A stretch of DNA of 64,000 bases, taken from Planctomycetota bacterium (GTDB lineage Bacteria > Planctomycetota > SZUA-567). Positions 36,913-44,361 of the stretch are shown piece by piece. The notes below the pieces were generated by a model that worked only from the letters and a program-made list of their open reading frames with translations, did no database searches and was not told the origin of the DNA. The stretch covers positions 25,774 through 89,773 of the forward strand of contig JAGUZQ010000110.1 of NCBI GenBank assembly GCA_020060765.1, in the 5' to 3' direction. Each line of letters begins with the position of its first letter. Within the stretch, counting starts at the first letter, position 1. The position numbers and the translations under genes are program-made.

Positions 36913-37571
36913 TCCGGCGCCGCCTCTCTCAGTAAAAGTTTTTTCGCAATCTTCCAGGCGCGCGCGCGCGTTTCCCCGTCGTATTTTTCCGCCAGAAAGC
37001 GCTCCGCCTCTTTCGGCAGCTTCAGACGAAACCGCGCCCGCACCTCTTCCGGCAACTCCCCGCACGCCGCCACCACTCCGCGCCAACCGGCCGCTCGCGC
37101 CTGCTCAGGCAGAGACTGATCTGTCAGTGGAAAAATCCCCTCCGCGCTTTTCCCCACCAGCAACGCCGCGCGCGCCACCGCGAACTCGTGCGCCTCCGCC
37201 CCCAGCGCCTCGCGCCAGGCCAGCACATCTTTTTTCATAACCGCTTTTTTTATCTCTTCGTGAAAAACCGCCGCGCCAAACATCGCGGCAAGTTTCTGCA
37301 ATGTGATTTTATCCAGCAACGCCAGTCGCGCCTGCGCGTCTTCGAAATCAGTATAAAGCCCCGAAGTTTTTCCGCCCGCCCACTCCAGCCTGCCGGAGAG
37401 CAGGGACGACGCCCGCCTGTTTTTCAGCAGCGCGTCCAGACTTTCGCCGCTTATGGATGCGGGAAAATGGTCGGCATGAATGTCGCGCGCGAGTCGGAAA
37501 TTAAACGCCCAGACCCGCGCCAGGAGGGGATGGTTGTCACGCGCCAGTTTTTGCAGAAATGCGACGCTCAC
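36891..37571 (-). CDS. sctK: Type III secretion sorting-platform protein SctK-like
   Basis: 226 residues, mainly helical, without membrane segments. The position between sctJ and sctL and the length fit YscK/PscK, which connects SctD to SctQ. The sequence itself is poorly conserved in this family (FNFRLARDIHADHFPASI and WAACLQ at the end), so the assignment relies on gene order. It begins three bases after sctJ. Confidence 0.7.
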   Translation of the reverse strand: MSVAFLQKLARDNHPLLARVWAFNFRLARDIHADHFPASISGESLDALLKNRRASSLLSGRLEWAGGKTSGLYTDFEDAQARLALLDKITLQKLAAMFGAAVFHEEIKKAVMKKDVLAWREALGAEAHEFAVARAALLVGKSAEGIFPLTDQSLPEQARAAGWRGVVAACGELPEEVRARFRLKLPKEAERFLAEKYDGETRARAWKIAKKLLLREAAPEWAACLQ

Positions 37572-37574
37572 GGC

Positions 37575-38339
37575 TTACCCCCTGGTGGCGGTCAGCCGCT
37601 TGCGGGAAATGAAAATATACGCGCCGCCGCCAGCCAGCGCCAGCAGCAACACCCCGACCGCCGCGGTCAGCCCCCAAACCATGCCGACCGAGCCGGGCGC
37701 CACCTGCATCCCCAGCACCGACCGCGTCCGCGACGCCGTCGGCGGCAAAGACTTCAGCGCCGCCGGGAACAGCGACACATGAATTTTATCCTGGTCGACG
37801 TTGGGAATGCTGTTGAGGACAAACTGCCTGATGTCCGGCACCCGCGACCGCAGGTCGGTGTCCGCGCCAGCGTTGAACTTGATGAAAACCGAAACCGAGG
37901 CAGGCGCGATATTCTCGCCCATCTCATTCTCTTCCGGCAGAACGATATGCACCCGCGCCGACAGCACCCCGTCGATTTCGTTCAGGGTCTTGGCCAGTTC
38001 CTCCTGCAGGGCGTACATGTAGCGCACCTTCTCCTCCAGAGGGGTGGAAAGAATGCCGCCCTTCTTGAAAATCTCGCCCATCCGATCGTAGGCCTTCACC
38101 GGCAGGCCGTAGGCGTCCAGCACATTCACCGCGCGTGAGAAATCCGCCTCGTCGACGTTGACCTTGTAGGTTCCTTCCTCGCCTGCCGCCTTGGTGGCGT
38201 TAATGCCGTTGTCCTGCAGGGTGGCGATAATTTCGTTAGCCTCGTTTTCGCCCAGGCCGTCGAACAACTGCGCCTCGCAACCGGCTAGGATTACGCATGC
38301 GAGCAGAGCGGTTGCCGTTTTCAGGAAGCGTGTTGCCAT
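37575..38339 (-). CDS. sctJ: Type III secretion inner-membrane ring lipoprotein SctJ
   Basis: 254 residues. Lipoprotein signal with LAGC (Cys21), two periplasmic ring-building domains (residues 30-80 and 105-180, with RVHIVLPEENEMG and SVFIKF), a linker and a C-terminal membrane segment (about 222-244) ending in a basic tail. These are the YscJ/PrgK hallmarks. The Shine-Dalgarno GGAG before its ATG is part of the AGTCTCC heptad array of element B, which separates it from sctI by 600 bp. Confidence 0.94.
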   Translation of the reverse strand: MATRFLKTATALLACVILAGCEAQLFDGLGENEANEIIATLQDNGINATKAAGEEGTYKVNVDEADFSRAVNVLDAYGLPVKAYDRMGEIFKKGGILSTPLEEKVRYMYALQEELAKTLNEIDGVLSARVHIVLPEENEMGENIAPASVSVFIKFNAGADTDLRSRVPDIRQFVLNSIPNVDQDKIHVSLFPAALKSLPPTASRTRSVLGMQVAPGSVGMVWGLTAAVGVLLLALAGGGAYIFISRKRLTATRG

Positions 38340-38342
38340 GCA

Positions 38343-38939
38343 AGTCTCCAGTCTCCAGTCTCCAGTCTCCAGTTATCATAATCGACGTTCGAGATGGAGC
38401 GATAAGTTGCCCGGCTCGACTCGATCTTGATTACCGCAAACCGAAAGCCGGGATGCTTATTTAGATTTTTCCTTGATCGATAACGACAAGCCTTGCAGCA
38501 TTCGGGAAATTTCCTTCAATTCCGCGATAAGTTCCCTGCCGATCGTCTCGTCTAAAATATTTATCCTGATAGCAATATAAACCTGGGTTCTCAATTCCGC
38601 CGCCGATCCCTTGGCGATATTGATATAATACCGAAAATCCTTTTCGCTGGCTCCGAACCTTCCGCAATATTCGAGGCGATTGAGACAGCCGCCCTCTGCA
38701 TTTGATCCCGGATGCCGTAGTCCCGGCAGTCCTTCAAACTTTCATATATCCGAACCGCAAGTTGACAGGAGCGTTTCCAAACCTCAAGTTTTTCAAAAGA
38801 ACTCTGCAAAAAAAATCCCCGGTAACCACTATACGGTTACTATATGCACTATAAAATGCCGAAAAAACAACCCCGTCTCATACCGTAAAAATACTCACGC
38901 AAGCCAAAACTGGAGACTGGAGACTGCAAACTGGAGACT
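38343..38939. mobile_element. Inverted heptad-array element B with four-helix-bundle gene
   Basis: Left arm 38343-38373 has four AGTCTCC units plus AGT; right arm 38909-38939 has four units in reverse complement, one a variant (ACTGCAA). Between them lies a broken four-helix-bundle protein gene (38457-38809) and about 100 bp of AT-rich sequence on its upstream side. The element fits exactly between the sctI stop and the sctJ ribosome site. It is probably a mobile or formerly mobile unit; elements A, C, D and E look like versions without a gene. Confidence 0.65.
38457..38809 (-). pseudogene. Four-helix-bundle (S23/IVP-like) protein gene, frameshifted
   Basis: The first 51 codons read FEKLEVWKRSCQLAVRIYE through AAVSIASNIAEG, the hallmark of the 23S rRNA intervening-sequence protein family. 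After GAAGGT the frame breaks; shifting by one base restores FGASEKDFRYYINIAKGSAAEL and so on to KEKSK and a TAA at 38459-38457. One missing T in GGTTTCGG would explain it. With the repair the protein would have about 117 residues, normal for the family. Either a real frameshift or a sequencing error. Proteins of this fold include the Avd accessory factor of diversity-generating retroelements. Confidence 0.8.
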
Positions 38940-39380
38940 TTACTGCCCGCGCATAAGAGTCTGCGCGCCCTGGCTGCTCTTTTCGCCGACCTTGCCGACC
39001 ATGGTCTGCTGCATGGTGAATTCCGCCACCTTGAACTGCGCCTTGATGAGATCCTGCGGGGAGAGGCTTTCCGACTGGACGGTGTTGATGATCTCGTCGC
39101 GGGCGGCTTCCATCTGCTTGCCGGTATTGGAAATGCTCTGGATCATCTTGTCGGCCAGCGACGGCTCGCCGGCCTCGGCCGCGCCCTGCACTTCGGCGGG
39201 CTGCTCAGTCTGCTGGACGCTGTCGACGGCCTGCGCCTGCTCGCCGGACTGGCCTTCCATCGCTTCCTGGAACTTGGCCACGTCCTGCTCGCTGGCCTTG
39301 CCCGGCCCTTGCGGCGACTGCTGCTGCTGCTCCATCGCCTTCTGTGCGATGTTGATCATCTGCTGGCTGATCTCAGGCAT
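38940..39380 (-). CDS. sctI: Type III secretion inner rod protein SctI
   Basis: 146 residues. The N-terminal half is Gln/Glu-rich (MEQQQQSPQGPG) and probably flexible; the C-terminal 60 residues match the inner-rod pattern (LSPQDLIKAQFKVAEFTMQQTMVGKVGEKSSQGAQTLMRGQ region, residues 106-146). AGGAGG seven bases before the ATG. SctI forms the short rod that anchors the needle. Its stop codon touches the right arm of element B and the start is 16 bp from element C. Confidence 0.82.
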   Translation of the reverse strand: MPEISQQMINIAQKAMEQQQQSPQGPGKASEQDVAKFQEAMEGQSGEQAQAVDSVQQTEQPAEVQGAAEAGEPSLADKMIQSISNTGKQMEAARDEIINTVQSESLSPQDLIKAQFKVAEFTMQQTMVGKVGEKSSQGAQTLMRGQ

Positions 39381-39396
39381 GGCGTTTCCTCCTGTT

Positions 39397-39535
39397 AGGG
39401 ACTAATTTTCTAAGGGACTAGGGGACTAAGATTCCTTGTTTCGCAAGGGGCGACTTGAGCACGATAATTGAAAGCACTTATCACGGATTTTGATTCCCGC
39501 GATAACAATCTTAGTCCCCTAGTCCCTTAGTCCCT
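39397..39535. repeat. Inverted octad-array element C (CTTAGTCC units)
   Basis: Left arm 39397-39433 and right arm 39507-39535 carry 8-bp units of the type CTTAGTCC/CCTAGTCC in opposite orientation, pairing perfectly over 22 bp. The 73-bp interior has no gene. The right arm runs into the stop codon of the sctG-like gene. It occupies almost the whole sctG-sctI gap. Confidence 0.85.
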
Positions 39536-39894
39536 CAACCGATTTCCTGCATAATCGCCTCGGCGAAAGCGTTGCCGTTTTCCGCCAGCGGCTGCAAGAC
39601 TTTCTTCGCCTCGTCGTTTTTCCCGTCAAGGTGATAGACCAGCCCCAGGTACGCCTTGGCGTCGTTGTCGTCGGGATTGTCCTTGAGCACCTCATCTTTC
39701 AAGCGCTTGACTGCGGCGGTAAAATCTCCCGCTGCGGCGCAGGCCATGGCCTGACCGATCATAGGGCCGACGCGGTCGGGGGCGGTAGAGTGCAAGGCGT
39801 CAAAAATCTGCTTCGCCTCGTCGGCCAGCCCGTAATTGCAGGCCATGAATCCGGCCTTGCCCAGTAACGCGCGATACTTGAGATCAAGCTCCAT
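39535..39894 (-). CDS. sctG: TPR-type type III secretion chaperone, SctG-like
   Basis: 119 residues from the ATG at 39894 (GAGGAG six bases upstream). All-helical with two or three tetratricopeptide repeats (ALLGKAGFMACNYGLADEAKQIFDAL, then DNDAKAYLGLVYHLDGKNDEAKKVL). In Ysc and Chlamydia systems a YscG/CdsG TPR protein together with YscE/CdsE holds the needle subunit in the cytosol. Its place next to the needle and E-like genes supports that role. Confidence 0.8.
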   Translation of the reverse strand: MELDLKYRALLGKAGFMACNYGLADEAKQIFDALHSTAPDRVGPMIGQAMACAAAGDFTAAVKRLKDEVLKDNPDDNDAKAYLGLVYHLDGKNDEAKKVLQPLAENGNAFAEAIMQEIG

Positions 39895-39951
39895 CCTGCG
39901 CTCCTCTAAACAGCAATTAATCGCGAAAGCTCCAGCCACATTAAATTAGAT

Positions 39952-40185
39952 TTACATGCGACCGGCAATGTTTTTTTCCGCGTCGGTCAGGTTTTTCAGC
40001 AGGTTGGTGGTCATCTGTGAAACCATCGAGTAGCGCGACGACACCATCTGGAACTTGATCAGATCCTGCTCCGACAGTTCCGCTTTGTTGGCATACTTGG
40101 CCACTTCCTCGGCCTGCTTGTTCATGTTGGACAGAAGGCTGTCCTGCACCCGATCCGCAAGGGGACCACCGGCTGAAGATGTCAT
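39952..40185 (-). CDS. sctF: Type III secretion needle subunit SctF
   Basis: 77 residues, forming a helix-turn-helix: residues 10-36 and 41-75 around AELSEQD. The C-terminal helix KFQMVSSRYSMVSQMTTNL followed by LKNLTDAEKNI lines up with the polymerising C-terminal helix of MxiH/PrgI/YscF, which ends in a similar DVDAAII pattern. Length fits. It would form the extracellular needle. Confidence is moderate because small needle proteins diverge and SctI-like proteins look alike. Confidence 0.75.
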   Translation of the reverse strand: MTSSAGGPLADRVQDSLLSNMNKQAEEVAKYANKAELSEQDLIKFQMVSSRYSMVSQMTTNLLKNLTDAEKNIAGRM

Positions 40186-40314
40186 GGCTATTCTCCTATC
40201 ATGGCCTGTTAATTAAAGTAAAACGTTCTCTCTACATCTGTTATCCGGTAACTGAAAGCTGGTGTTACAGATTTTCTCCGCACAAACATTGATCAGACAC
40301 CCCAGCAGGCATAT

Positions 40315-40548
40315 TTACTTAGCACGTGCGGCCTGCCAGCATTTATCCACCACCGCAGTGGCAGTGTCGAAGGCTTGGCGGAGTTGTTCGGCGCTCTGGA
40401 AATCCTTAGGGGATAAGCCTTTATCTATCGCCCGCCGCACAATCACCTGCCCTTCCTGCAACGTGCCCTTAACCGCCTTGACCACCGCTCCCGTCTCGTC
40501 GCTGCCCAGTGCCTCGTGCAGATCGAAATCAACCGCGCTGACATCCAT
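40315..40548 (-). CDS. Small helical protein, SctE-like needle co-chaperone
   Basis: 77 residues, no Trp-rich or membrane parts, two helices (VVKAVKGTLQEGQVIVRRAI and AEQLRQAFDTATAVVDKCWQ). The EscE/YscE family, needle co-chaperones of about 65-90 residues, has this shape and this position: directly upstream of sctF and sctG. The E-F-G order matches cdsEFG of Chlamydia. Assignment is by shape and order, not by strong motifs. Confidence 0.6.
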   Translation of the reverse strand: MDVSAVDFDLHEALGSDETGAVVKAVKGTLQEGQVIVRRAIDKGLSPKDFQSAEQLRQAFDTATAVVDKCWQAARAK

Positions 40549-40590
40549 AATTATCCCCTTCGCAAACCTACAATCGTAAAATCAAACCAT

Positions 40591-42201
40591 TCAAGGCTTT
40601 AAAATGTTTTCTGAAATCCGTAACCGATCCCCGATACTTAATATTACGCTGGAGCCGTTCTTTTTCAACATAATTCCCTCAGCGAAGACGTCGCTGACCT
40701 GGTAGCCGTTAGCCAGCAAAGCGCCTTTTCTGTGCCATATACCATTGTCGTCCATGAACTTAGGCAAAGGCGTCAGTTCGACCGAACTTACTCCCAATGT
40801 CAACTCATCGCCTTTTTGTTCGTTATCTGGCTTGACTTCCGTCGCTTCGTCTGTTTTTTCCACCCAGTCATTGTTATTTGACGGTTTAGTTGTGGTCGCC
40901 ACGGTTGTCGGCGTTTCAGGTTCCGGCGCTGGCTCAATCTTTGTAACTACAGCTATAGTAACAGGTTCGGAATGCGGCTCCACCCATTGCCACGAAACCG
41001 GCACCATCATCCGGCTTTCAAGCATGGATATAACTTCTTGCCATTTAACCTTTTCCGTTGACGCACTCAAACCCGTCACTGCCAGCCGATCATCCAGGAT
41101 ATCGATATGCGGCAGGAAATAACCCCAGCGCCGCTTCTGGAGCAGACGATTGATCTCCGGCTTTAATTCCTTCCATGTCAATAAGTTACATGATATCCCC
41201 GCCACCCCTTCCGACGCCGTTTCAGCCAGTTTTTCAACGTCTGAGGCCACCTTGTCATCTTTCACAAAACCACACACCCGAATCCGGCTGCTTCCCGCCG
41301 ATTCTACTACGATTCCCGGGTATTTCGTGCTGATTTTATCCTGTAAACCAGCGATAATATCGGCGCGGGAGCGTATTTCTATTATTGTATCCGGCATTTT
41401 CGCCCGTAATGTTTCAGTTATTTTTGTTAATTGCTCAGTATCTGCCATCACACCATGAATCTTCACTTTTCCGCTATCATCCAGCGAAACCATTACAATC
41501 TTCGGGTCATTTGGCGCATTTTCCCGCGATTTCGCGTCAATTACCACTGCTGACACGCCGTTTTCAGCCAGAATCCGCACCGCTTCGTTGCGCTTATCAG
41601 TCTTGCTCGTGAATAATATCACAGCCGCAGCGATTGCCAGAATCACACCAGCCAGCACCAAAATCGCAGCAATCGGCATGCGGGTTTGAGATTCTACCAC
41701 TGGTCTACTCTGGTCGGATTTGGCTGTTGCGGGGTTGCTGTTTGCTGTCGTGGAGTGCTTGTCCGTTGCTGTCGAGGCCGCGTCCGTTGTCGAATTTTGC
41801 CGGTCTTTTTTGCCATTATCCTCGGGTTTCCCGTTTTCCTCAGATTTGGAGGTTGCGACAGATGCGTCGCTTTTCCGCCGATTTTCGGGAAAAACGATTT
41901 CCCGCCATTTGCCGGTTTCCGACCCGGCGGCGAGATGCACCTTGCCCAGAGTCACGACCTGGAAATCCGCCGCCTGCGCTTCGCCGCCGATTTCCTCGCC
42001 TTCGAGCAGGACTTTTCCGCCAGCCACGGCGCAGGAAAATTCGCCTTCGAAAATTTTCAGCCGGGCGTGTTCAGGCTCAATGCCTGGGTCGGTGAGGATG
42101 ATATCGCAGTCGTCGCCGGAACCGACAAGATACTCGCCGTCAGCCAGCGGAAGTTCCGCGCCCGCGTGTTGGCCTGAAAGTATTTTCAGCAGTTTAGTCA
42201 A
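40591..42201 (-). CDS. sctD: Type III secretion inner-membrane ring protein SctD
   Basis: 536 residues. Cytoplasmic FHA-like domain (residues 5-95, GAELPLADGEYLVGSGDDCDI region), a low-complexity Ser/Thr/Asn/Lys-rich linker, one membrane segment (about 176-199, AAILVLAGVILAIAAAVIL), then three BON-like periplasmic ring domains (about 205-390) and a C-terminal extension of about 140 residues with Thr/Pro-rich spacer and a final small beta domain (GDELTLGVSSVEL, SVILSIGDRL) that resembles the type II secretion GspC/PilP homology region. YscD/CdsD have the FHA-TM-BON core; the C-terminal add-on is unusual. First T3SS gene of the visible operon. Confidence 0.85.
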   Translation of the reverse strand: MTKLLKILSGQHAGAELPLADGEYLVGSGDDCDIILTDPGIEPEHARLKIFEGEFSCAVAGGKVLLEGEEIGGEAQAADFQVVTLGKVHLAAGSETGKWREIVFPENRRKSDASVATSKSEENGKPEDNGKKDRQNSTTDAASTATDKHSTTANSNPATAKSDQSRPVVESQTRMPIAAILVLAGVILAIAAAVILFTSKTDKRNEAVRILAENGVSAVVIDAKSRENAPNDPKIVMVSLDDSGKVKIHGVMADTEQLTKITETLRAKMPDTIIEIRSRADIIAGLQDKISTKYPGIVVESAGSSRIRVCGFVKDDKVASDVEKLAETASEGVAGISCNLLTWKELKPEINRLLQKRRWGYFLPHIDILDDRLAVTGLSASTEKVKWQEVISMLESRMMVPVSWQWVEPHSEPVTIAVVTKIEPAPEPETPTTVATTTKPSNNNDWVEKTDEATEVKPDNEQKGDELTLGVSSVELTPLPKFMDDNGIWHRKGALLANGYQVSDVFAEGIMLKKNGSSVILSIGDRLRISENILKP

Positions 42202-42217
42202 TTTTCACTTCCGTATT

Positions 42218-42556
42218 TTAGCCAGCGTTGTTGCGGATTTTTTTCAGCGCGTCTCCCACCGGGGGAGCCTGTTTGATAAAGGCGTCCAGTTTGTCGCAGA
42301 TATAATCTTCGCAGTCGGCGCAGGTGTCCAGGCCGCGCGCGCCGGCGCACTTTCTCAACGGGCACAGGTTGGCGCAGAAGAAAAACTTTACGCCGTCCTG
42401 CTTACAGCCTTCGCAGTTGATGTGTTCCGGCTTGATGTCGGCGTGGTACATCGCCGACCACTTGGCCGCCACTTCCGCGCGCAGTTTGTCGTCGTTTTTC
42501 CGCGTGGCGTTACGCCCTTCGCAAACATCACAATCAAGCCCGCAATAACCGTTCAT
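42218..42556 (-). CDS. DUF3795-like cysteine-rich protein
   Basis: 112 residues from the ATG at 42556; a longer frame has no ribosome site. Thirteen-odd Cys residues in the DUF3795 pattern: YCGLDCDVCEGR at the start, INCEGCK, FCANLCPLRKC, DTCADCEDY. Such proteins are common in anaerobes and are thought to bind metal or Fe-S, but have no known function. It is 16 bp upstream of sctD on the same strand; whether it belongs to the secretion operon or only shares the promoter is unclear. Confidence 0.8.
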   Translation of the reverse strand: MNGYCGLDCDVCEGRNATRKNDDKLRAEVAAKWSAMYHADIKPEHINCEGCKQDGVKFFFCANLCPLRKCAGARGLDTCADCEDYICDKLDAFIKQAPPVGDALKKIRNNAG

Positions 42557-42760
42557 GAAATAATCGCCTCCCCCCCTAACCGGAAGCTCGACCACCCATC
42601 GCGCCGAACCGAATTCAATTAGAAGGAATATCACCTTTCCTGTCAAGCAAATGGTGCGCGACATCCCTGCATATTTCGCCCGCAGCGTCGCGCGTGCAAA
42701 GATTGCTTGACATGATCCGGGGGGATTGGCTTAATGAGTGTGAGAATGCAAGGAAGCTTT

Positions 42761-43234
42761 ATGAAAAATAACGGGGCAAAGCTTTCCGCCATTTGGATAC
42801 TGGCGATCTGCCTTGCCGGTTGTCCCGGCTTTCAGTCGGAAAGCAAATCCGACCCTATCGTCGGCGGCTGGACAAACCTGGACATAGGTGTCGGACTGCG
42901 TTTTCTGGCAAACGGAGAGAGCCTTGCCTACATACCCATGTCTCCGGAAGAAGCCTATGAAAACAAGGTGCCGGAAGACGTACCGCTGGACAAGGATATC
43001 TGGATTCCCCATACCAGGTCTACCTGGAAAAGAGCCGGTCAGCGTATCGACATGAAAACAGTCCAGACTGTGTGGACTCAGGGCGATCAGGATGACAGTC
43101 TCACAATAGTTCACTGTGACGATAATAAGCTCGTTATCCAACTGGAAAACGACACAATAGAGCTTGTACGAAGCTCTGAATTGAAACTGCCTGATGAGCT
43201 TATGCGGGAAAACCCTGCGAAGCAAGACAAATGA
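42761..43234 (+). CDS. Small lipoprotein of unknown family
   Basis: 157 residues from the ATG at 42761 (AAGGA six bases upstream). Lipoprotein signal with LAGC (near Cys21). The mature part begins VGGWTNLDIGVGLRFLANGE, a pattern seen in small beta-barrel lipocalin-like or DUF-type lipoproteins that assess a stress response, but I cannot name the family. It overlaps no other gene and precedes the FliO-like gene by 13 bp. Confidence 0.7.
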   Translation: MKNNGAKLSAIWILAICLAGCPGFQSESKSDPIVGGWTNLDIGVGLRFLANGESLAYIPMSPEEAYENKVPEDVPLDKDIWIPHTRSTWKRAGQRIDMKTVQTVWTQGDQDDSLTIVHCDDNKLVIQLENDTIELVRSSELKLPDELMRENPAKQDK

Positions 43235-43247
43235 ATACGAGGTCTAC

Positions 43248-43727
43248 ATGAGCCGCCTGTTCGCAATAATCTTCATACTGGTAATGTTCGCCTGTCCGCT
43301 TTTCGGCGGAGAGGACGCGCCTGCCCAATCTCTGGGCGATATCCCCGAAAGCTGGCAGCAGGAAATTTCCCGGCTGGAAAAACAGGCGCAGGCGCCGGAA
43401 AAACCTGCTATCGGCGACTATGAAACCTGGTCTGTCCGGGATATAATCGTCTGCGTGTTCGTACTGGGGCTGATCGCGGCGGCGCTTTTTTTCCTGAACC
43501 GCTGGCGGCTGCGGATGGAAGGCGTAAACGGCGGCGGCGCGGAAATCGTTGTCCTCTCCCGCCGCTGGCTCGATCAGCGTAACGCCTTGTACGTGGTGCG
43601 CGTGCGCGGGAAAGATTATCTCCTCGGAGCCGGGCAACAAGGCGCGAATCTGCTGACGGAGTTGCCGGAGGGGGAGAAACCGGAGGCTCCCGCCGCGACC
43701 GCTCCAGCGGGAGAGTCGTTAACGTGA
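43248..43727 (+). CDS. FliO-like membrane protein
   Basis: 159 residues from the ATG at 43248 (GAGG five bases upstream). A signal peptide (residues 1-19), a short periplasmic part, one membrane segment (about 63-80, IIVCVFVLGLIAAALFFL) and a cytoplasmic domain with EIVVLSRRWLDQRNALYVV and RGKDYLLGAGQQGANLLTEL, the FliO pattern. FliO assists assembly of the flagellar export gate FliPQR. No flagellar gene is seen in the window; the nearest export system is the type III secretion operon on the opposite strand. Confidence 0.75.
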   Translation: MSRLFAIIFILVMFACPLFGGEDAPAQSLGDIPESWQQEISRLEKQAQAPEKPAIGDYETWSVRDIIVCVFVLGLIAAALFFLNRWRLRMEGVNGGGAEIVVLSRRWLDQRNALYVVRVRGKDYLLGAGQQGANLLTELPEGEKPEAPAATAPAGESLT

Positions 43728-43829
43728 TAATGTCGGTACGCGATATGTTGAAAAAGTTGCGGGACGATGGCTGGGTATTGCGCGCGCAACGCGGCAGCCA
43801 CCGGCAATTCGTTCATCCCCACAGACCCC

Positions 43830-43992
43830 AATACGGTTTAGTTAAGGAGATAAGCTTTCTGTTTTGCACATAAAGTTACGTACGTCATTCCCGCGAAGGC
43901 GGGAATCCAGGGGAGAAACCGTACGCCACACCTCCTGGATTCCCGCCTTCGCGGGAATGACGGTACAGGTTTTTCCTTAATTAAACCGTATT
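43830..43992. mobile_element. 163-bp MITE-like element in hicA
   Basis: Terminal inverted repeats AATACGGTTTAGTTAAGGA (43830-43848) and TCCTTAATTAAACCGTATT (43974-43992), 18 of 19 matching. The interior carries the 80-bp double palindrome (43883-43962) found at four other sites. It encodes no transposase. A degenerate 10-bp target duplication flanks it. The interruption of a conserved gene shows that this repeat family has been mobile. Confidence 0.8.
43883..43962. repeat. Double-palindrome repeat inside the hicA insertion
   Basis: Same 80-bp unit as at 25006-25085, with spacer GGGAGAAACCGTACGCCACA; the two palindromes are inverted relative to each other. Confidence 0.9.
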
Positions 43993-44105
43993 TCCACTAA
44001 CCCGGTCGCGTTACGGTGGCGGGTGGGGAAAACGAAGACCTGCGTCCGGGAACGTTGAATAATATTTTCAAGCAGGCAGGCTGGAAATAATCGAGGAGTG
44101 AAAAG

Positions 44106-44351
44106 ATGCGAAGATACGTAATTCTGGTCGAAGGCGAAGACGGCGGCAAAGGGTATTCCGCCTATTCCCCCGACGTGCCGGGCTGCGGGGCTACCGGAAA
44201 AACCGAACAGGAAGCCGTCGACAACGCCGCCGAGGCGATACGCTTTCATCTGGAGAACATGCTGGCCGATGGCGAGGAAATCCCCGCCCCCAGCCACATC
44301 GCGGCGGCTGTCGCCTATATCGAACTCCCGTCCCGCGCGGCAATTGCCTGA
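44106..44351 (+). CDS. hicB: HicB antitoxin
   Basis: 81 residues: the HicB partial RNase H fold (YVILVEGEDGGKGYSAYSPD, PGCGATGKTEQEAVDNAAEAIRFHLE) typical of single-domain HicB without the C-terminal DNA-binding domain. GAGGAG seven bases before the ATG. It normally neutralises HicA, but hicA upstream is broken, so this gene may be a relic or may act on another HicA. Reading frame is intact. Confidence 0.9.
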   Translation: MRRYVILVEGEDGGKGYSAYSPDVPGCGATGKTEQEAVDNAAEAIRFHLENMLADGEEIPAPSHIAAAVAYIELPSRAAIA

Positions 44352-44361
44352 AGGAAAACGC

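Larger units (their letters stand above)
43730..44090 (+). pseudogene. hicA: hicA toxin gene interrupted by a MITE-like insertion
   Basis: 5' part 43730-43829 reads MSVRDMLKKLRDDGWVLRAQ then RGSHRQFVHPHRP, the HicA double-stranded-RNA-binding-like fold with the catalytic His in GSHRQF. The reading frame then enters the inserted element and stops at 43867-43869. The 3' part after the element, ending at 44090, encodes PGRVTVAGGENEDLRPGTLN then NIFKQAGWK, the normal HicA end. Removing the element plus a near-repeat CCACAGACCC/CCACTAACCC restores HPHRPGRVTVAGG. The toxin is almost certainly inactive. Confidence 0.88.

Noticed and set aside
36913..37086. 58-codon N-terminal extension of sctL
   Set aside because: Reads as Gly/Arg/Ala-rich low complexity inside sctK and would exceed the SctL family length; the ATG at 36912 fits better.
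38343..38939. CRISPR array
   Set aside because: The 7-bp units are contiguous and inverted at two ends, without unique spacers of regular length, and no cas genes are present.
42707..42736. TTGACA with 18-bp spacer before the small lipoprotein gene as promoter
   Set aside because: The -35 box is perfect but the candidate -10 (TTAATG) has only two consensus bases at fixed positions; not listed as a feature.
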